The notes below the pieces were generated by a model. It was not told the DNA's origin. It did not search any database and saw only the letters and a program-made list of their open reading frames with translations. From Myxosarcina sp. GI1 (GTDB lineage Bacteria > Cyanobacteriota > Cyanobacteriia > Cyanobacteriales > Xenococcaceae), in NCBI RefSeq assembly GCF_000756305.1, contig NZ_JRFE01000001.1, positions 43,506 through 107,505 on the forward strand: 64,000 nt of DNA, in the 5' to 3' direction. The translations under genes and the position numbers were made by a program. This document shows, piece after piece, positions 54,165-62,899 of this stretch (the first letter of the stretch is position 1; the number at the start of each line of letters is the position of its first letter).

Positions 54165-55064
54165 TTAAGTAACAGCAGCTAAATCTTTAGGTAAAGGTTC
54201 GCCAAACCACTCTATAGATAATCGATCTAATTCTCCAGACTGCTTGAGATTGGTAATAATGTTGTTAACTTTTGCCAACAGTTCTTCATCTCCTTTACGA
54301 ATGCCTACATAACAGGGAGAATTTTTCATAATAAATTTCCGCTCGATTTTTTGACCTGGATTGTCTTGAATTAGTTTGGCTGCAACCACATTTCCCGTAG
54401 CGATTAAGTTTACCTGACCCGATACCAAAGCCGAAGCCGTCAAACTATTATTGGCATAGCGTTTGATATCTATTTCTTCTGGAGGTATTTTAGATATTTC
54501 CAAGTCTTCTAAAGAACCTTGAGCGACACCAACAGTTTGTCCTTTAAGTTCCTCAAAAGAAGCAACTTCAACATTTGGTCTGCCATAAACTCCAGAAAAG
54601 AAAGGTGCATAGGGTTGAGAAAAGTCAATAATTGCCGCTCGTTCTTCGTTTTTACCCAGGCTGGAAATGACTAAATCGACTCTGTCTGTTTGTAAAAAAG
54701 GAATGCGGTAATTTCCTACCACTGAAACGAGTTCTGAATCTACCCCTAACCCTTTAGCAATGCGGTTTGCTACGTCGATGTCGTAACCTCTGGGTTTCAT
54801 ATCGGTTCCTACCGCACCAAAAGGTGGAAAATCAGCAGGTACGGCAATTTCAATCTTTCCTGCTGCTTGTATGTCATCTAAAGTTCCTGTAGGTGCGACT
54901 TGGGCAACATCTTCAGTAGCTACCTTTGCCTGAGATTTTACCGAATCTGACTTGCTCTCAGAACAAGCAGCAATGCTGACAGTTAAAAATAAGCTGACCA
55001 AAAATAAGGCAACAAACCTCCTCATCCCGTTAGGAAATAATGCTTTTAAAAACTCTAAAGTCAT
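54165..55064 (-). CDS. Polar amino-acid ABC transporter solute-binding lipoprotein
   Basis: 299 residues. A lipobox-type signal peptide ends SLFLTVSIAAC (lipid-attached Cys about residue 34). The periplasmic binding-protein family 3 pattern follows: GTLDDIQAAGKIEIAVPADFPPFGAVGTDMKPRGYDIDVANRIAKGLG, then LVISSLGKNEERAAIIDFSQPY and a final SGELDRLSIEWFGEPLP. It delivers a polar amino acid to the two permeases and ATPase of this locus. Start ATG 55064; a later in-frame ATG (55025) would also give a signal peptide, but the first follows TTAGGAG. The substrate could be glutamate, aspartate or a sulfur analogue. Confidence 0.88.
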   Translation of the reverse strand: MTLEFLKALFPNGMRRFVALFLVSLFLTVSIAACSESKSDSVKSQAKVATEDVAQVAPTGTLDDIQAAGKIEIAVPADFPPFGAVGTDMKPRGYDIDVANRIAKGLGVDSELVSVVGNYRIPFLQTDRVDLVISSLGKNEERAAIIDFSQPYAPFFSGVYGRPNVEVASFEELKGQTVGVAQGSLEDLEISKIPPEEIDIKRYANNSLTASALVSGQVNLIATGNVVAAKLIQDNPGQKIERKFIMKNSPCYVGIRKGDEELLAKVNNIITNLKQSGELDRLSIEWFGEPLPKDLAAVT

Positions 55065-55077
55065 GGCGATCGCGCTC

Positions 55078-55731
55078 CTAAGCTTTATAAGATAACTTTT
55101 TCTCTAATTGCTGACTCCAGGTAGAGAGGGGATAGCAAATAACAAAATAAATTAAGCCAGCCAGACCAAATATTAATAATGATTGCAGGGTAACGTTGTT
55201 AATTAAAGCCGCCGCCCTTGAGAGTTCGGTAAAGCCGATAATTGAAGCGAGAGAAGTTCCTTTGATTACCTGAACTAAAAAACCAATAGTTGGAGCGATG
55301 GATAATTTTACCGCCTGGGGCAAAATAATCAGTCGTAGCTGTTGCCAATAGCTAAAACCAATTGCCGCTCCTGCATTCCATTGTCCCTGGGGCAATGCTT
55401 CAATCGAGCCACGCCAAATGTCGGCTAAGAAAGCACTGGTAAATCCCGTTAAAGCCAAGGTAGCTGCTGCCAGGGGAGATAAATTTACGCCAAATACCAC
55501 CGACAGCCCAAAAAAAGCCAGGAATAACTGTAGTAGTAGTGGCGTTCCTTGAAAAAATTCGACATAAATCGTGCTAATCACTCTCAGCCATTTCTTTGAA
55601 GAAATCCGCATTAGCATGACGATAAAGCCAACAATACCACCACCAATAAAAGCGATCGCCGAAAGAATTAGCGTCCACTTGGTAGCAATGACTAAATTTA
55701 TAAATATACGTGAAAGCGTAAAACTATCCAT
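55078..55731 (-). CDS. Amino-acid ABC transporter permease (second copy)
   Basis: 217 residues, about five helices; HisMQ/GltK-type permease. The EAA loop that docks the ATPase reads EALPQGQWNAGAAIGFSYWQQLRLIILPQAVKLSIAPTIG, the standard pattern. It lies 13 bases from the solute-binding gene on the same strand. Paired with the other permease at 55855 it would form the heterodimeric channel. Confidence 0.92.
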   Translation of the reverse strand: MDSFTLSRIFINLVIATKWTLILSAIAFIGGGIVGFIVMLMRISSKKWLRVISTIYVEFFQGTPLLLQLFLAFFGLSVVFGVNLSPLAAATLALTGFTSAFLADIWRGSIEALPQGQWNAGAAIGFSYWQQLRLIILPQAVKLSIAPTIGFLVQVIKGTSLASIIGFTELSRAAALINNVTLQSLLIFGLAGLIYFVICYPLSTWSQQLEKKLSYKA

Positions 55732-55800
55732 GTTTAAACCACTTTTACCGTGTTTATTTTGAAGCTAGAAGTTTTTATTTTCAACCTAATTTTTTTTGCC

Positions 55801-55842
55801 TTTTATCTTTTAACTTTTGACTTTTAATTTTTTACTTTTGCC
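55801..55842. repeat. Degenerate heptamer tandem repeat (TTTTAAC-type), 6 units
   Basis: Six units of 7 bases in the gap between the two permeases: TTTTATC, TTTTAAC, TTTTGAC, TTTTAAT, TTTTTAC, TTTTGCC. Short tandem repeats of this kind are common in cyanobacterial intergenic DNA. Confidence 0.6.
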
Positions 55843-55854
55843 TGGCGGCACTAT

Positions 55855-56529
55855 CTATCGTCTATATTTAGCAAACTCAAATACCTGATTTTCGATCGCA
55901 AAAGCCACTCCTTTAATTAGCCAGACAATAACCAAATATAAAAGTGCGATGGTAAAGTAAATTTCAAAACTGCGAAAGGTGCGAGAGTTTAAATAGTCTC
56001 CTGCATAAGTCAAGTCTTCTGCCGCGATTTGGGAGACAACGCTAGTAAATAGCACTGCCAGAATTACCTGCCCGATTAAGGCTCGATAGATATTTGCCAG
56101 TGCTGGAGGAATAACGATATAGCGGAATACTGCCAGTTTTTTAAAGCCAATTGCCATACCTGCTTCGATCTGACCTTTAGGAATACTTTCAACTCCAGCC
56201 CGTACAATTTCTGTAGAATAGGCACCAAAATTTACCGCTAAAGATAGAATTGCCGCCTGTTCTGCCGAAAGCGTAAGACCCAAATTGGGCAAGCCAAAAA
56301 AGATAAAAAATAGCTGGATTAAATAGGGAGTGTTGCGAATTATTTCTACATAAGCTAGAGCGATCGCATTAAGTATTTTATTCCCAGAAGTACGACACAA
56401 GGAACCTAATATGCCGAGCATTAGCCCGAAGGCGATCGCCAGCACCGAAATTTTTAAAGTCAGCCACGCTCCAGCCAGTAAAACATCAATGTTTTCCCAA
56501 ATGACAGAAAAATCAAAAGTATAGTTCAT
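55855..56529 (-). CDS. Amino-acid ABC transporter permease (first copy)
   Basis: 224 residues, five helices. EAA-type docking loop ESIPKGQIEAGMAIGFKKLAVFRYIVIPPALANIYRALIG; last helix IVWLIKGVAFAIENQVFEFAKYRR. Together with the permease at 55078-55731 it makes up the membrane part of the importer. It opens the minus-strand locus; the probable promoter is upstream at 56530-56660. Separated from the second permease by ~120 bases that include a tandem repeat. Confidence 0.92.
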   Translation of the reverse strand: MNYTFDFSVIWENIDVLLAGAWLTLKISVLAIAFGLMLGILGSLCRTSGNKILNAIALAYVEIIRNTPYLIQLFFIFFGLPNLGLTLSAEQAAILSLAVNFGAYSTEIVRAGVESIPKGQIEAGMAIGFKKLAVFRYIVIPPALANIYRALIGQVILAVLFTSVVSQIAAEDLTYAGDYLNSRTFRSFEIYFTIALLYLVIVWLIKGVAFAIENQVFEFAKYRR

Positions 56530-56663
56530 CTTTAAATAAAAAGACTGCCTTTTATTATGTAGACTGTATACACAAACTGGCTAAAATAATGTACCAATCT
56601 ATACGGTTTATTTTTGAGTTTAAAAGGTAACGAGATCGAACAAACTATTGACAAAAAAAGTTA

Positions 56664-57576
56664 CTATACAAAAAATTCTTCATCAATTTTCTTGAGATAC
56701 AACGTCTCTTCGATTCTACAGCCTACATTGTAGCGAATCATCAGCTTAGTTAATTGTCTACCATCTATTAGTACGATACGTTTACTTAAAAATTCGGCGG
56801 TTTCTTTAGCCGAAGCCGAAAAAGTTGAAGTAGTCACAAAAAGACCTTTGCTGGCTTTATGCCGATCTAAACTGCCAAAAAAATCACGAATAGCACCAGA
56901 ACCTATACTATTACTAGGAATATAACGTTTTGCTTGAATGTAGACGCGATCTAATCCCAAAGCATCTTGGTCGATTACACCATCGACTCCATTGTCCCCA
57001 CTTCTACCCAAAGCTTTTCCTGCTTCTTGGGTAGAACCTCCGTAACCCATACTTAATGAGCAGGATAATGATTAACCGCTCGAAAAAATCTGGAGGGCTA
57101 GCCAGAATGCGATCGAGAATTTCTTCCGCCAGTTCGACTTCAATTTGACTGTGGACGGAGCGGATAATTTCGTCGGGGGTATGACTATCATCGTTACTCG
57201 AAATATCTAGAGAATCAGATTCGGTTTTTTGAGAAGATCTATCTCTAAACTGTTTAAAACCATTAAACTGACTAAGAAAGACATTATCAATTTTAGAAGG
57301 GAGTGAATCTAATACTTTTTGACCGCACTCTGTAATTCGACAATATCCCCTTTTGGGATACTCCAGTAGTCCCGCTTTTTTTAGATAGGTTTTAGCCCAG
57401 CCTACTCGATTAGCAAAAACGGTTTGTTGTCCTGATGGAAGTAGTTCGCTTTGCTCCTCTTCTAAAAGTTTTAAATCTGTTGCCAGCGATTCAACCAAGT
57501 CACTCAACCTTATTTCTCCCTGGGCTACAGATTTCAGTACAGGAAGCATTAAAGATTGATAATCTGGTATCGTCAC
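56664..57576 (-). pseudogene. Frameshifted Mrr-family restriction endonuclease
   Basis: Two overlapping frames together make one Mrr-type protein. The first (57576-~57055, GTG start, MTIPDYQSLMLPVLKSVAQGE) contains the N-terminal winged-helix and ends at LIKYGLRRF; the second resumes at MGYGGSTQEAGKALGRSGDNGVDGVIDQD and includes the nuclease motif with D and QAKRY. A single extra base near 57050 separates them. Mrr enzymes cut methylated DNA. The catalytic residues are intact after the break, so loss is recent, programmed, or a sequencing error. The C-terminal IVLIDGRQLTKLMIRYNVG is typical. Confidence 0.82.
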
Positions 57577-57797
57577 GACAATCTATTCTGTTAGTATTTT
57601 TCTTATTTTGCCCAAATCTTGCCAAATAATTAATGTATCAGTTAACAAACTTGCAAATCTAATGAAATGACAAAGACCGCAATTGCAATTTGTCTTTAAA
57701 GCAAAGAGCGATACATATTCACAAAACTTCATTTTAAGAAGGTAAAACTATTACAATAAAAACTAAAGCAGAGTTTAAACACAACTATAAAAGGTAT

Positions 57798-58817
57798 ATG
57801 GCTGCTGCCGTCGTAATCGAACATTTACAAAAAAACTATGGAGATGTCCCTGCTGTTAAAGACATTTCTTTTACTGTCGGACAGGGAGAAATATTTGGTT
57901 TACTTGGACCCAATGGTGCGGGTAAAACTACTACAATTCGCTGTTTGTGTACCTTAGCCAAACCCGATGGGGGAAAGATTGAAGTTAGCGGCATTGATGC
58001 GATCGCCAAACCTAAAGCGGTACGCAATTGCCTGGGTTATGTGGCGCAAGAAGTAGCGATCGATAAAGTGCTAACGGGTAGGGAGTTACTAAAACTGCAA
58101 GCCGCACTCTATCATCTCCCCAAACAGGGAATGAAGCAGAGAATCGATGGTTTAATTGAAGTTTTAGGCTTGACTGACTACGCCGATAAAAAAACTGGTA
58201 CCTATTCGGGGGGTATCCGCAAGCGGTTGGATTTGGCAGCAGGTTTGTTACACCAGCCAGAAGTATTAGTTTTAGACGAACCTACTGTTGGCTTAGATAT
58301 TGAAAGCCGCATGGTCGTCTGGGAATTTTTACGGCAGTTAAAAGCAGCGGGAACAACCGTATTAATTACCAGTCACTATTTAGAAGAAATCGACGCTCTA
58401 GCCGATCGCCTGGCAATTATTGGCGATGGATTGATTATCGATGAAGGTAGCCCTTCAGAGTTAAAAGATAAGCTTGGTGGCGATCGCGTCACTTTACGCA
58501 TCCGCGAGTTTACTCCTGACACCGAAGCCGACAAAGCTAAGCACATTTTGGAATCTTTACCCTTTGTCGAAGAAGTTATTATTAATAAAGTGCAAGGTAA
58601 TACAATTAATTTAATCGTAAGTTCTGGACAGAGTTCTCTGAGTAAAATCGAGCAGTCTTTAGCCGAAGTAGATCTTCCTACCTTTAGCCTCGCTCAATCT
58701 CGCCCCAGTCTCGATGACGTTTATCTAGCAGCTACAGGACTAACCCTAATGGATGCAGAAATGGCGGCAGCGAGTACTAGAGATCTCAAAAAAGAGAAAA
58801 AACAGCAAATGAAGTAA
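57798..58817 (+). CDS. DrrA-type ABC transporter ATP-binding protein
   Basis: 339 residues. Walker A GPNGAGKTTT (about 36-45), signature YSGGIRKRLDLAAGLLHQPEVLVLDEPT with Walker B (about 137-165), and the switch TSHY. The ~100-residue C-terminal extension (VTLRIREFTPDTEADKAKHI...DDVYLAATG) is the domain found in DrrA/NatA-type exporters. It pairs with the ABC-2 permease starting 79 bases later. Substrate unknown; related systems export drugs, lipids or polymers. Co-directional with the permease and a small secreted gene. Confidence 0.9.
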   Translation: MAAAVVIEHLQKNYGDVPAVKDISFTVGQGEIFGLLGPNGAGKTTTIRCLCTLAKPDGGKIEVSGIDAIAKPKAVRNCLGYVAQEVAIDKVLTGRELLKLQAALYHLPKQGMKQRIDGLIEVLGLTDYADKKTGTYSGGIRKRLDLAAGLLHQPEVLVLDEPTVGLDIESRMVVWEFLRQLKAAGTTVLITSHYLEEIDALADRLAIIGDGLIIDEGSPSELKDKLGGDRVTLRIREFTPDTEADKAKHILESLPFVEEVIINKVQGNTINLIVSSGQSSLSKIEQSLAEVDLPTFSLAQSRPSLDDVYLAATGLTLMDAEMAAASTRDLKKEKKQQMK

Positions 58818-58896
58818 TTATTTAAAAAATCTGTAGGGATAAAAGATTATTTGCCCAAATTTCAATAATTTAATTAATAGGAGAGCGATAAATATT

Positions 58897-59784
58897 ATGG
58901 ATGCCAGTCAAAATATACAGTCTGTATTAGCCCCCAATTCGGCAATTGACCAACGAACCGCATATCAACCGAGTCCGATTAAGGATTTCGTTCAAGAAAC
59001 TTCGGCACTTACAAAACGTCTATTTATTCAACTGCAACGCCGTCCTTCGACTTTAATTGCAGGCATCATTCAACCCTTTATGTGGTTGGTTTTGTTTGGC
59101 GCGTTATTTAGCAAAGCTCCTCAAGGGCTATTTGGTAACGACCTCAGTTATGCCAAATTCTTAGCACCAGGAGTAATTGTCTTTACGGCATTTTCTGGCG
59201 CATTAAATGCAGGTTTGCCCGTAATGTTCGATCGCGAGTTTGGTTTTCTCAACCGTTTATTGGTTGCTCCCCTGTCAACACGCTATTCGATTGTTGCCGC
59301 GTCAACTATCTATATAATCGCTCTTAGCGTGATTCAAACGGCAGTAATCATTGGTGCCAGTGCCTTTTTAGGTGCGGGACTGCCAGGGATTGCTGGCTTA
59401 AGCGCGATCGCGGCAATTGTATTTTTAATTGTTTTGGGTGTAACGGCACTCAGTCTCGGTTTGGCTTTTGCCCTCCCAGGACACATCGAACTAATTGCAG
59501 TAGTATTTGTGACTAACTTACCTCTCTTGTTTGCCAGTACCGCACTAGCTCCTTTAGACTTTATGGCAGGTTGGCTACAGGTTATTGCCAGTCTCAACCC
59601 TCTAACTTATGCGATCGAACCAATTCGCTACATCTACCAACACGGAGATTGGGCAATTGGCAGCATCGTCATGGATACCCCCTGGCTGGGATTTAGCTTT
59701 GGAGGTGTTATTCTAGTGTTGTTAGCTTTTGATGCATTAGTTCTAGCAATCATTCAGCCAGTATTGCGCCGTCGTTTTGCTTAA
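58897..59784 (+). CDS. DrrB-type ABC-2 permease
   Basis: 295 residues, six helices, with an N-terminal cytosolic arm (1-55). Motifs: LTKRLFIQLQRRPSTLIAGIIQPFMWLVLFGALFSK, MFDREFGFLNRLLVAPLSTRYSIVAAS, and a late ASTALAPLDFMAGWLQVIASLNPLTYAIEPIRYIYQHGDW, all hallmarks of ABC-2 permeases. Start ATG 58897 after AGGAGAGCGATAAATATT. Forms an exporter with the gene before it. Confidence 0.92.
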   Translation: MDASQNIQSVLAPNSAIDQRTAYQPSPIKDFVQETSALTKRLFIQLQRRPSTLIAGIIQPFMWLVLFGALFSKAPQGLFGNDLSYAKFLAPGVIVFTAFSGALNAGLPVMFDREFGFLNRLLVAPLSTRYSIVAASTIYIIALSVIQTAVIIGASAFLGAGLPGIAGLSAIAAIVFLIVLGVTALSLGLAFALPGHIELIAVVFVTNLPLLFASTALAPLDFMAGWLQVIASLNPLTYAIEPIRYIYQHGDWAIGSIVMDTPWLGFSFGGVILVLLAFDALVLAIIQPVLRRRFA

Positions 59785-59823
59785 TTTTATCTGAATTTAT
59801 ATCGATCGTAAGAGGTTAAAAAA

Positions 59824-60156
59824 ATGCCAATTAATAAAAGTTTTTGGTTGCTAGTAGGTACGGTAGTTACCTTAGTAGGTTCTAGTTTGAATTTAGCCGC
59901 TATGGCGCAATACCGCGAACCCAACGATGCCAATTATCCATCTAATGAAAAAGACTCTTTATATGGTGAGGGAGTTACGGGAATTAATCCTATGGAATTA
60001 ATTCACCGCGCCAACTTGAGAAATGGTCGTACTCCTGAAGAGTTTCAACAAGAATCTCGAGGACAAATTAATAATTCTGCTCAAGAATTTAAAATGCAGC
60101 AGCAGAGAATGTTAGAGCAACAGCGAGCGCCAGACACTGAAAACACCGCTCAATAG
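59824..60156 (+). CDS. Small secreted/envelope protein of unknown function
   Basis: 110 residues, with an N-terminal signal sequence NKSFWLLVGTVVTLVGSSLNLAAMAQ (cleavage likely after MAQ/AMA). The mature part is polar and Gln-rich (YREPNDANYPSNEKDSLYGEG, then QQQRMLEQQRA), probably helical. It follows the permease by 39 bases and could be an accessory protein of the exporter. No family recognised. A strong hairpin follows at 60186, closing the operon. Confidence 0.7.
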   Translation: MPINKSFWLLVGTVVTLVGSSLNLAAMAQYREPNDANYPSNEKDSLYGEGVTGINPMELIHRANLRNGRTPEEFQQESRGQINNSAQEFKMQQQRMLEQQRAPDTENTAQ

Positions 60157-60168
60157 GCGATCGCCTAT
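60153..60168. repeat. 16-bp palindrome centred on a HIP1 site
   Basis: Perfect palindrome ATAGGCGATCGCCTAT overlapping the stop of the small secreted gene. HIP1 (GCGATCGC) is the standard highly iterated palindrome of cyanobacteria; it occurs widely in this window. Confidence 0.7.
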
Positions 60169-60185
60169 GGTTTGTATTCGAACTT

Positions 60186-60214
60186 AAAAAGCCTGTGAAA
60201 GCGGGCTTTTTTTT
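60186..60214 (+). terminator. Intrinsic terminator after the exporter operon
   Basis: Stem AAAAAGCC (60186-60193) pairs with GGCTTTTT (60204-60211), followed by more T (8 in total). Loop TGTGAAAGCG. It ends the ATPase/permease/secreted-protein transcript. Confidence 0.85.
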
Positions 60215-60293
60215 ATTAGCAGTTTTCTTTTGTGTTGTTATCCAGCCTAAATTTGGGAATGCTAAGGCTAAATAGCCACGAGCTTTCTCATTA

Positions 60294-62372
60294 ATGCTAA
60301 ATCAGTCTGCTAATTCCAAAAGTCTCGCACTTCTTAGAGAAGCTTTTACATCCCTATTGCCAATTGTTCTAATAATGAATATTTTGGTTTTGCTTTCTGG
60401 CTTGACTGGTTTACTAGAAAGTTGGGGAATTAATACAGCATCTGCCATTAACGGAAATGAAATTAACCGTCTGTATTTCTTTTTGATACCCTTATTTTTA
60501 AATATATCCCTCAGTATTCTGCTTGCAAAAGAGAAAGACCTGGATAGAATTGGTACTATTCTGATTTCTATGGTTTGTTTTTTCAGAATATCGGGGTTTT
60601 TAGCAATTGATGAATCGGGTCAACTTTTCTCCTATCATAGTTCGATTCTTACTAGTATCCCCTGTACCTGGTTTGCTGTAAGTCTACTGCACTATTTTTC
60701 AAAATTTTCTCAATTTCGCTTTATTAAGTATCAGACAGATATCAGCCCCCGTCTCAAGAAAACTGTAAATCTTTTGATTCCTGGTTTACTAAGCGTTCTA
60801 TGTTTTGAAGCGGTGGGACAACTGCTCAGAATGTTGCTGGCATTAGCCATTATACCTTTGTTAACTCAGGCTGTTCCCAAATTTAGACAGATTGGTGAAA
60901 TTCGAGAACTCATTTTGTACAAAACAATTTCGCTTCTAACTTGGTTTTTGGGGGTACACGGGGAACATAGTGCCGATGGTTTATTTCGACTTCTTAAGGG
61001 TGTTCCGTCTGGAGAAATCTCTAGTCTTCGGCTAAAAACTTTTCATGATGTATTTATGAACATAGGTGGTTCTGGAGCGACATTGGTAATTCCATTACTG
61101 GTTCTTTTCTCCAAAAGGACAACTTCTTTTAAATCGCTCGCTCGTCTTAGCCTGCCCTTTTCACTATTTAACGTTAACGAAATCCTGCTGTTTGGGTTGC
61201 CAATTATTCTCAACCCTATTTTTTTTATTCCGTTTTTTGTCGTTCCATTTGTTAATATGGCGATCGCTTTGATAGCAGTGCATTTTGGAGTATTTGCGAT
61301 CGCACCAGTTACGATTCACTGGATGTCACCACCTCTCTATAGTGCCTATATTTCCACTAACGGTTCGGTATGGGCAGTGATTACACAACTGCTCTGTATG
61401 GCGATCGATGGTTGTATTTACTATCCTTTCCTAGTCTTTGCCAGTTATCAATTTAAGACTCCGCTTCACTTACTAAAACTTCTGGGGGAGGATGCCTATA
61501 GTTTTGTCAATGAAGAGATCGAGCGTCAAGAAGAACGCTTATTTGCCACCCAGCAAATGGCGATGCTAAATAGTATGACTTCGGCACAGCAGCTATTACA
61601 ACAATTACGAGGTGGACAGTTTTTGCTCTATTTTCAACCAAAGGTAGATGCCAAAACATTTAAATTAGTTGGTCTGGAGGCATTACTGCGGTTTCAAGAT
61701 GCCACAGGAAAAATCAGACCTCCGACTTTTTTGCCCGTTCTCTATCAACAAGGTCTATCAAAGGCAGTAGACGAGAAGGTAGTAAATTTGGCGTTCGAGT
61801 ATGTGCTGCGGTGGCGAGCTATGGGACTATTAGTTCCCCCAATTAGTATCAATTTTGATAAAGATTTTTTGTTAGATTCACAAGCAGTACGCAATTTTAT
61901 TGCCAGAGCCAAAGAACAAAAAATTTGTTTTTATATTGAAATTACCGAGCATACTTATACGGTAGAGTTAGAAGCTTTAAAATCAGTGACTCGTCAGTTG
62001 CGAGAGGCAGGTCATCTAATTTCTATTGATGATTTTGGCGCAGGCTATTCTTCTTTGACCAGTTTGTTAGTCTTAGAAGCAGATGAAATAAAGTTAGACC
62101 GTAAGTTAGTAGTTTGCCCTCAAGATGATGAAGAGCGGGGGCAGATATTATTGGCATCAAGTATAAAGTTATGCCACGATTTGGGATTTTTGGTAGTAGC
62201 AGAAGGGGTAGAAACAATTGCCCAGTTGCAGATTGTTCGAGATTGTGGGGCAGATTTCATACAGGGGTATTATTTTGGTAAGCCGATGAATCCCGATTTT
62301 GTGAGTGATTTGTTTCTCAAAAAAAAGAAACGGAAAAAAGATCGCCGTCAATATAACTTTAAAGACAATTAA
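60294..62372 (+). CDS. PTS EIIC-type membrane domain fused to an EAL c-di-GMP phosphodiesterase
   Basis: 692 residues. Residues ~15-390 have about ten helices and match EIIC of the lactose/cellobiose PTS: LTWFLGVHGEHSADGLFRLL, NIGGSGATLVIPLLVLFSKR, LFNVNEILLFGLPIILNPIFFIPFFVVP, and HWMSPPLYSAYISTNGSVWAV. After a short linker (TQQMAMLNSM) comes a complete EAL domain (~425-670): LYFQPKVDAKTFKLVGLEALLRF, ISINFDKDFL, EITEHTY, SIDDFGAGYSSLTSLL, and VVAEGVE, with metal-binding residues intact. No IIA or IIB domain is fused. So a membrane sensor of a sugar may control c-di-GMP breakdown. Cyanobacteria usually lack a PTS, so the EIIC part probably does not phosphorylate sugar here. Start ATG 60294. 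Confidence 0.85.
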   Translation: MLNQSANSKSLALLREAFTSLLPIVLIMNILVLLSGLTGLLESWGINTASAINGNEINRLYFFLIPLFLNISLSILLAKEKDLDRIGTILISMVCFFRISGFLAIDESGQLFSYHSSILTSIPCTWFAVSLLHYFSKFSQFRFIKYQTDISPRLKKTVNLLIPGLLSVLCFEAVGQLLRMLLALAIIPLLTQAVPKFRQIGEIRELILYKTISLLTWFLGVHGEHSADGLFRLLKGVPSGEISSLRLKTFHDVFMNIGGSGATLVIPLLVLFSKRTTSFKSLARLSLPFSLFNVNEILLFGLPIILNPIFFIPFFVVPFVNMAIALIAVHFGVFAIAPVTIHWMSPPLYSAYISTNGSVWAVITQLLCMAIDGCIYYPFLVFASYQFKTPLHLLKLLGEDAYSFVNEEIERQEERLFATQQMAMLNSMTSAQQLLQQLRGGQFLLYFQPKVDAKTFKLVGLEALLRFQDATGKIRPPTFLPVLYQQGLSKAVDEKVVNLAFEYVLRWRAMGLLVPPISINFDKDFLLDSQAVRNFIARAKEQKICFYIEITEHTYTVELEALKSVTRQLREAGHLISIDDFGAGYSSLTSLLVLEADEIKLDRKLVVCPQDDEERGQILLASSIKLCHDLGFLVVAEGVETIAQLQIVRDCGADFIQGYYFGKPMNPDFVSDLFLKKKKRKKDRRQYNFKDN

Positions 62373-62465
62373 ATTAGCAATCTCAAACCCGCTACCAAGA
62401 GGTCGTCTGAAAAGTAAATAAAGTAATGCTGCTGATTGAAAATATTCCTTTTCGTACCAATTTAT

Positions 62466-62888
62466 TTATTTCAAAATCAAAACTGGACAGGGAGAGAGCC
62501 GCACTACACGCTCTGCTACCGAGCCTAGTAGAAAGCGACTTACACCTTTGCGTCCGTGAGAAGGCATAATAATTAAATCCGCGCCAATTTCTGCGGCATA
62601 GTCTACAATTTCGGTACTAGGGTCGCCGATCGCTACGCTAATTTTTGCTCCGCTATAGCCCATCTCCTCAAGCTTGGTTTGCAAAAAATCGCTGACTTTA
62701 TGCTTGCGTTCGTCATCATTTAGAGTATTCCACATCGCTGCTGGATCGGCTGGATGGAGAGGGGTCAGAACGTGAATCAGATTAAGATAGGCAATATCTT
62801 CGACGTATTCTTTAGCAGTAGCGATCGCCTGATAGGATAGTTCTGAAAAATCGATGGGAATGAGAACAGATTTTTTAATAACGCTCAT
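62466..62888 (-). CDS. Universal stress protein, UspA family
   Basis: 140 residues. Pattern VLIPIDFSELSYQAI, GADLIIMPSHGRKGVSRFLLGSVAERVVRLSPCPVLIL is the family C-terminal ATP-binding sequence (G-x2-G-x9-G-S). It starts 12 bases after the stop of the alanine-symporter gene on the same strand (GAGGATAAAATT precedes the ATG), so they are likely co-transcribed. Role in stress survival by family. Confidence 0.9.
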   Translation of the reverse strand: MSVIKKSVLIPIDFSELSYQAIATAKEYVEDIAYLNLIHVLTPLHPADPAAMWNTLNDDERKHKVSDFLQTKLEEMGYSGAKISVAIGDPSTEIVDYAAEIGADLIIMPSHGRKGVSRFLLGSVAERVVRLSPCPVLILK

Positions 62889-62899
62889 AATTTTATCCT

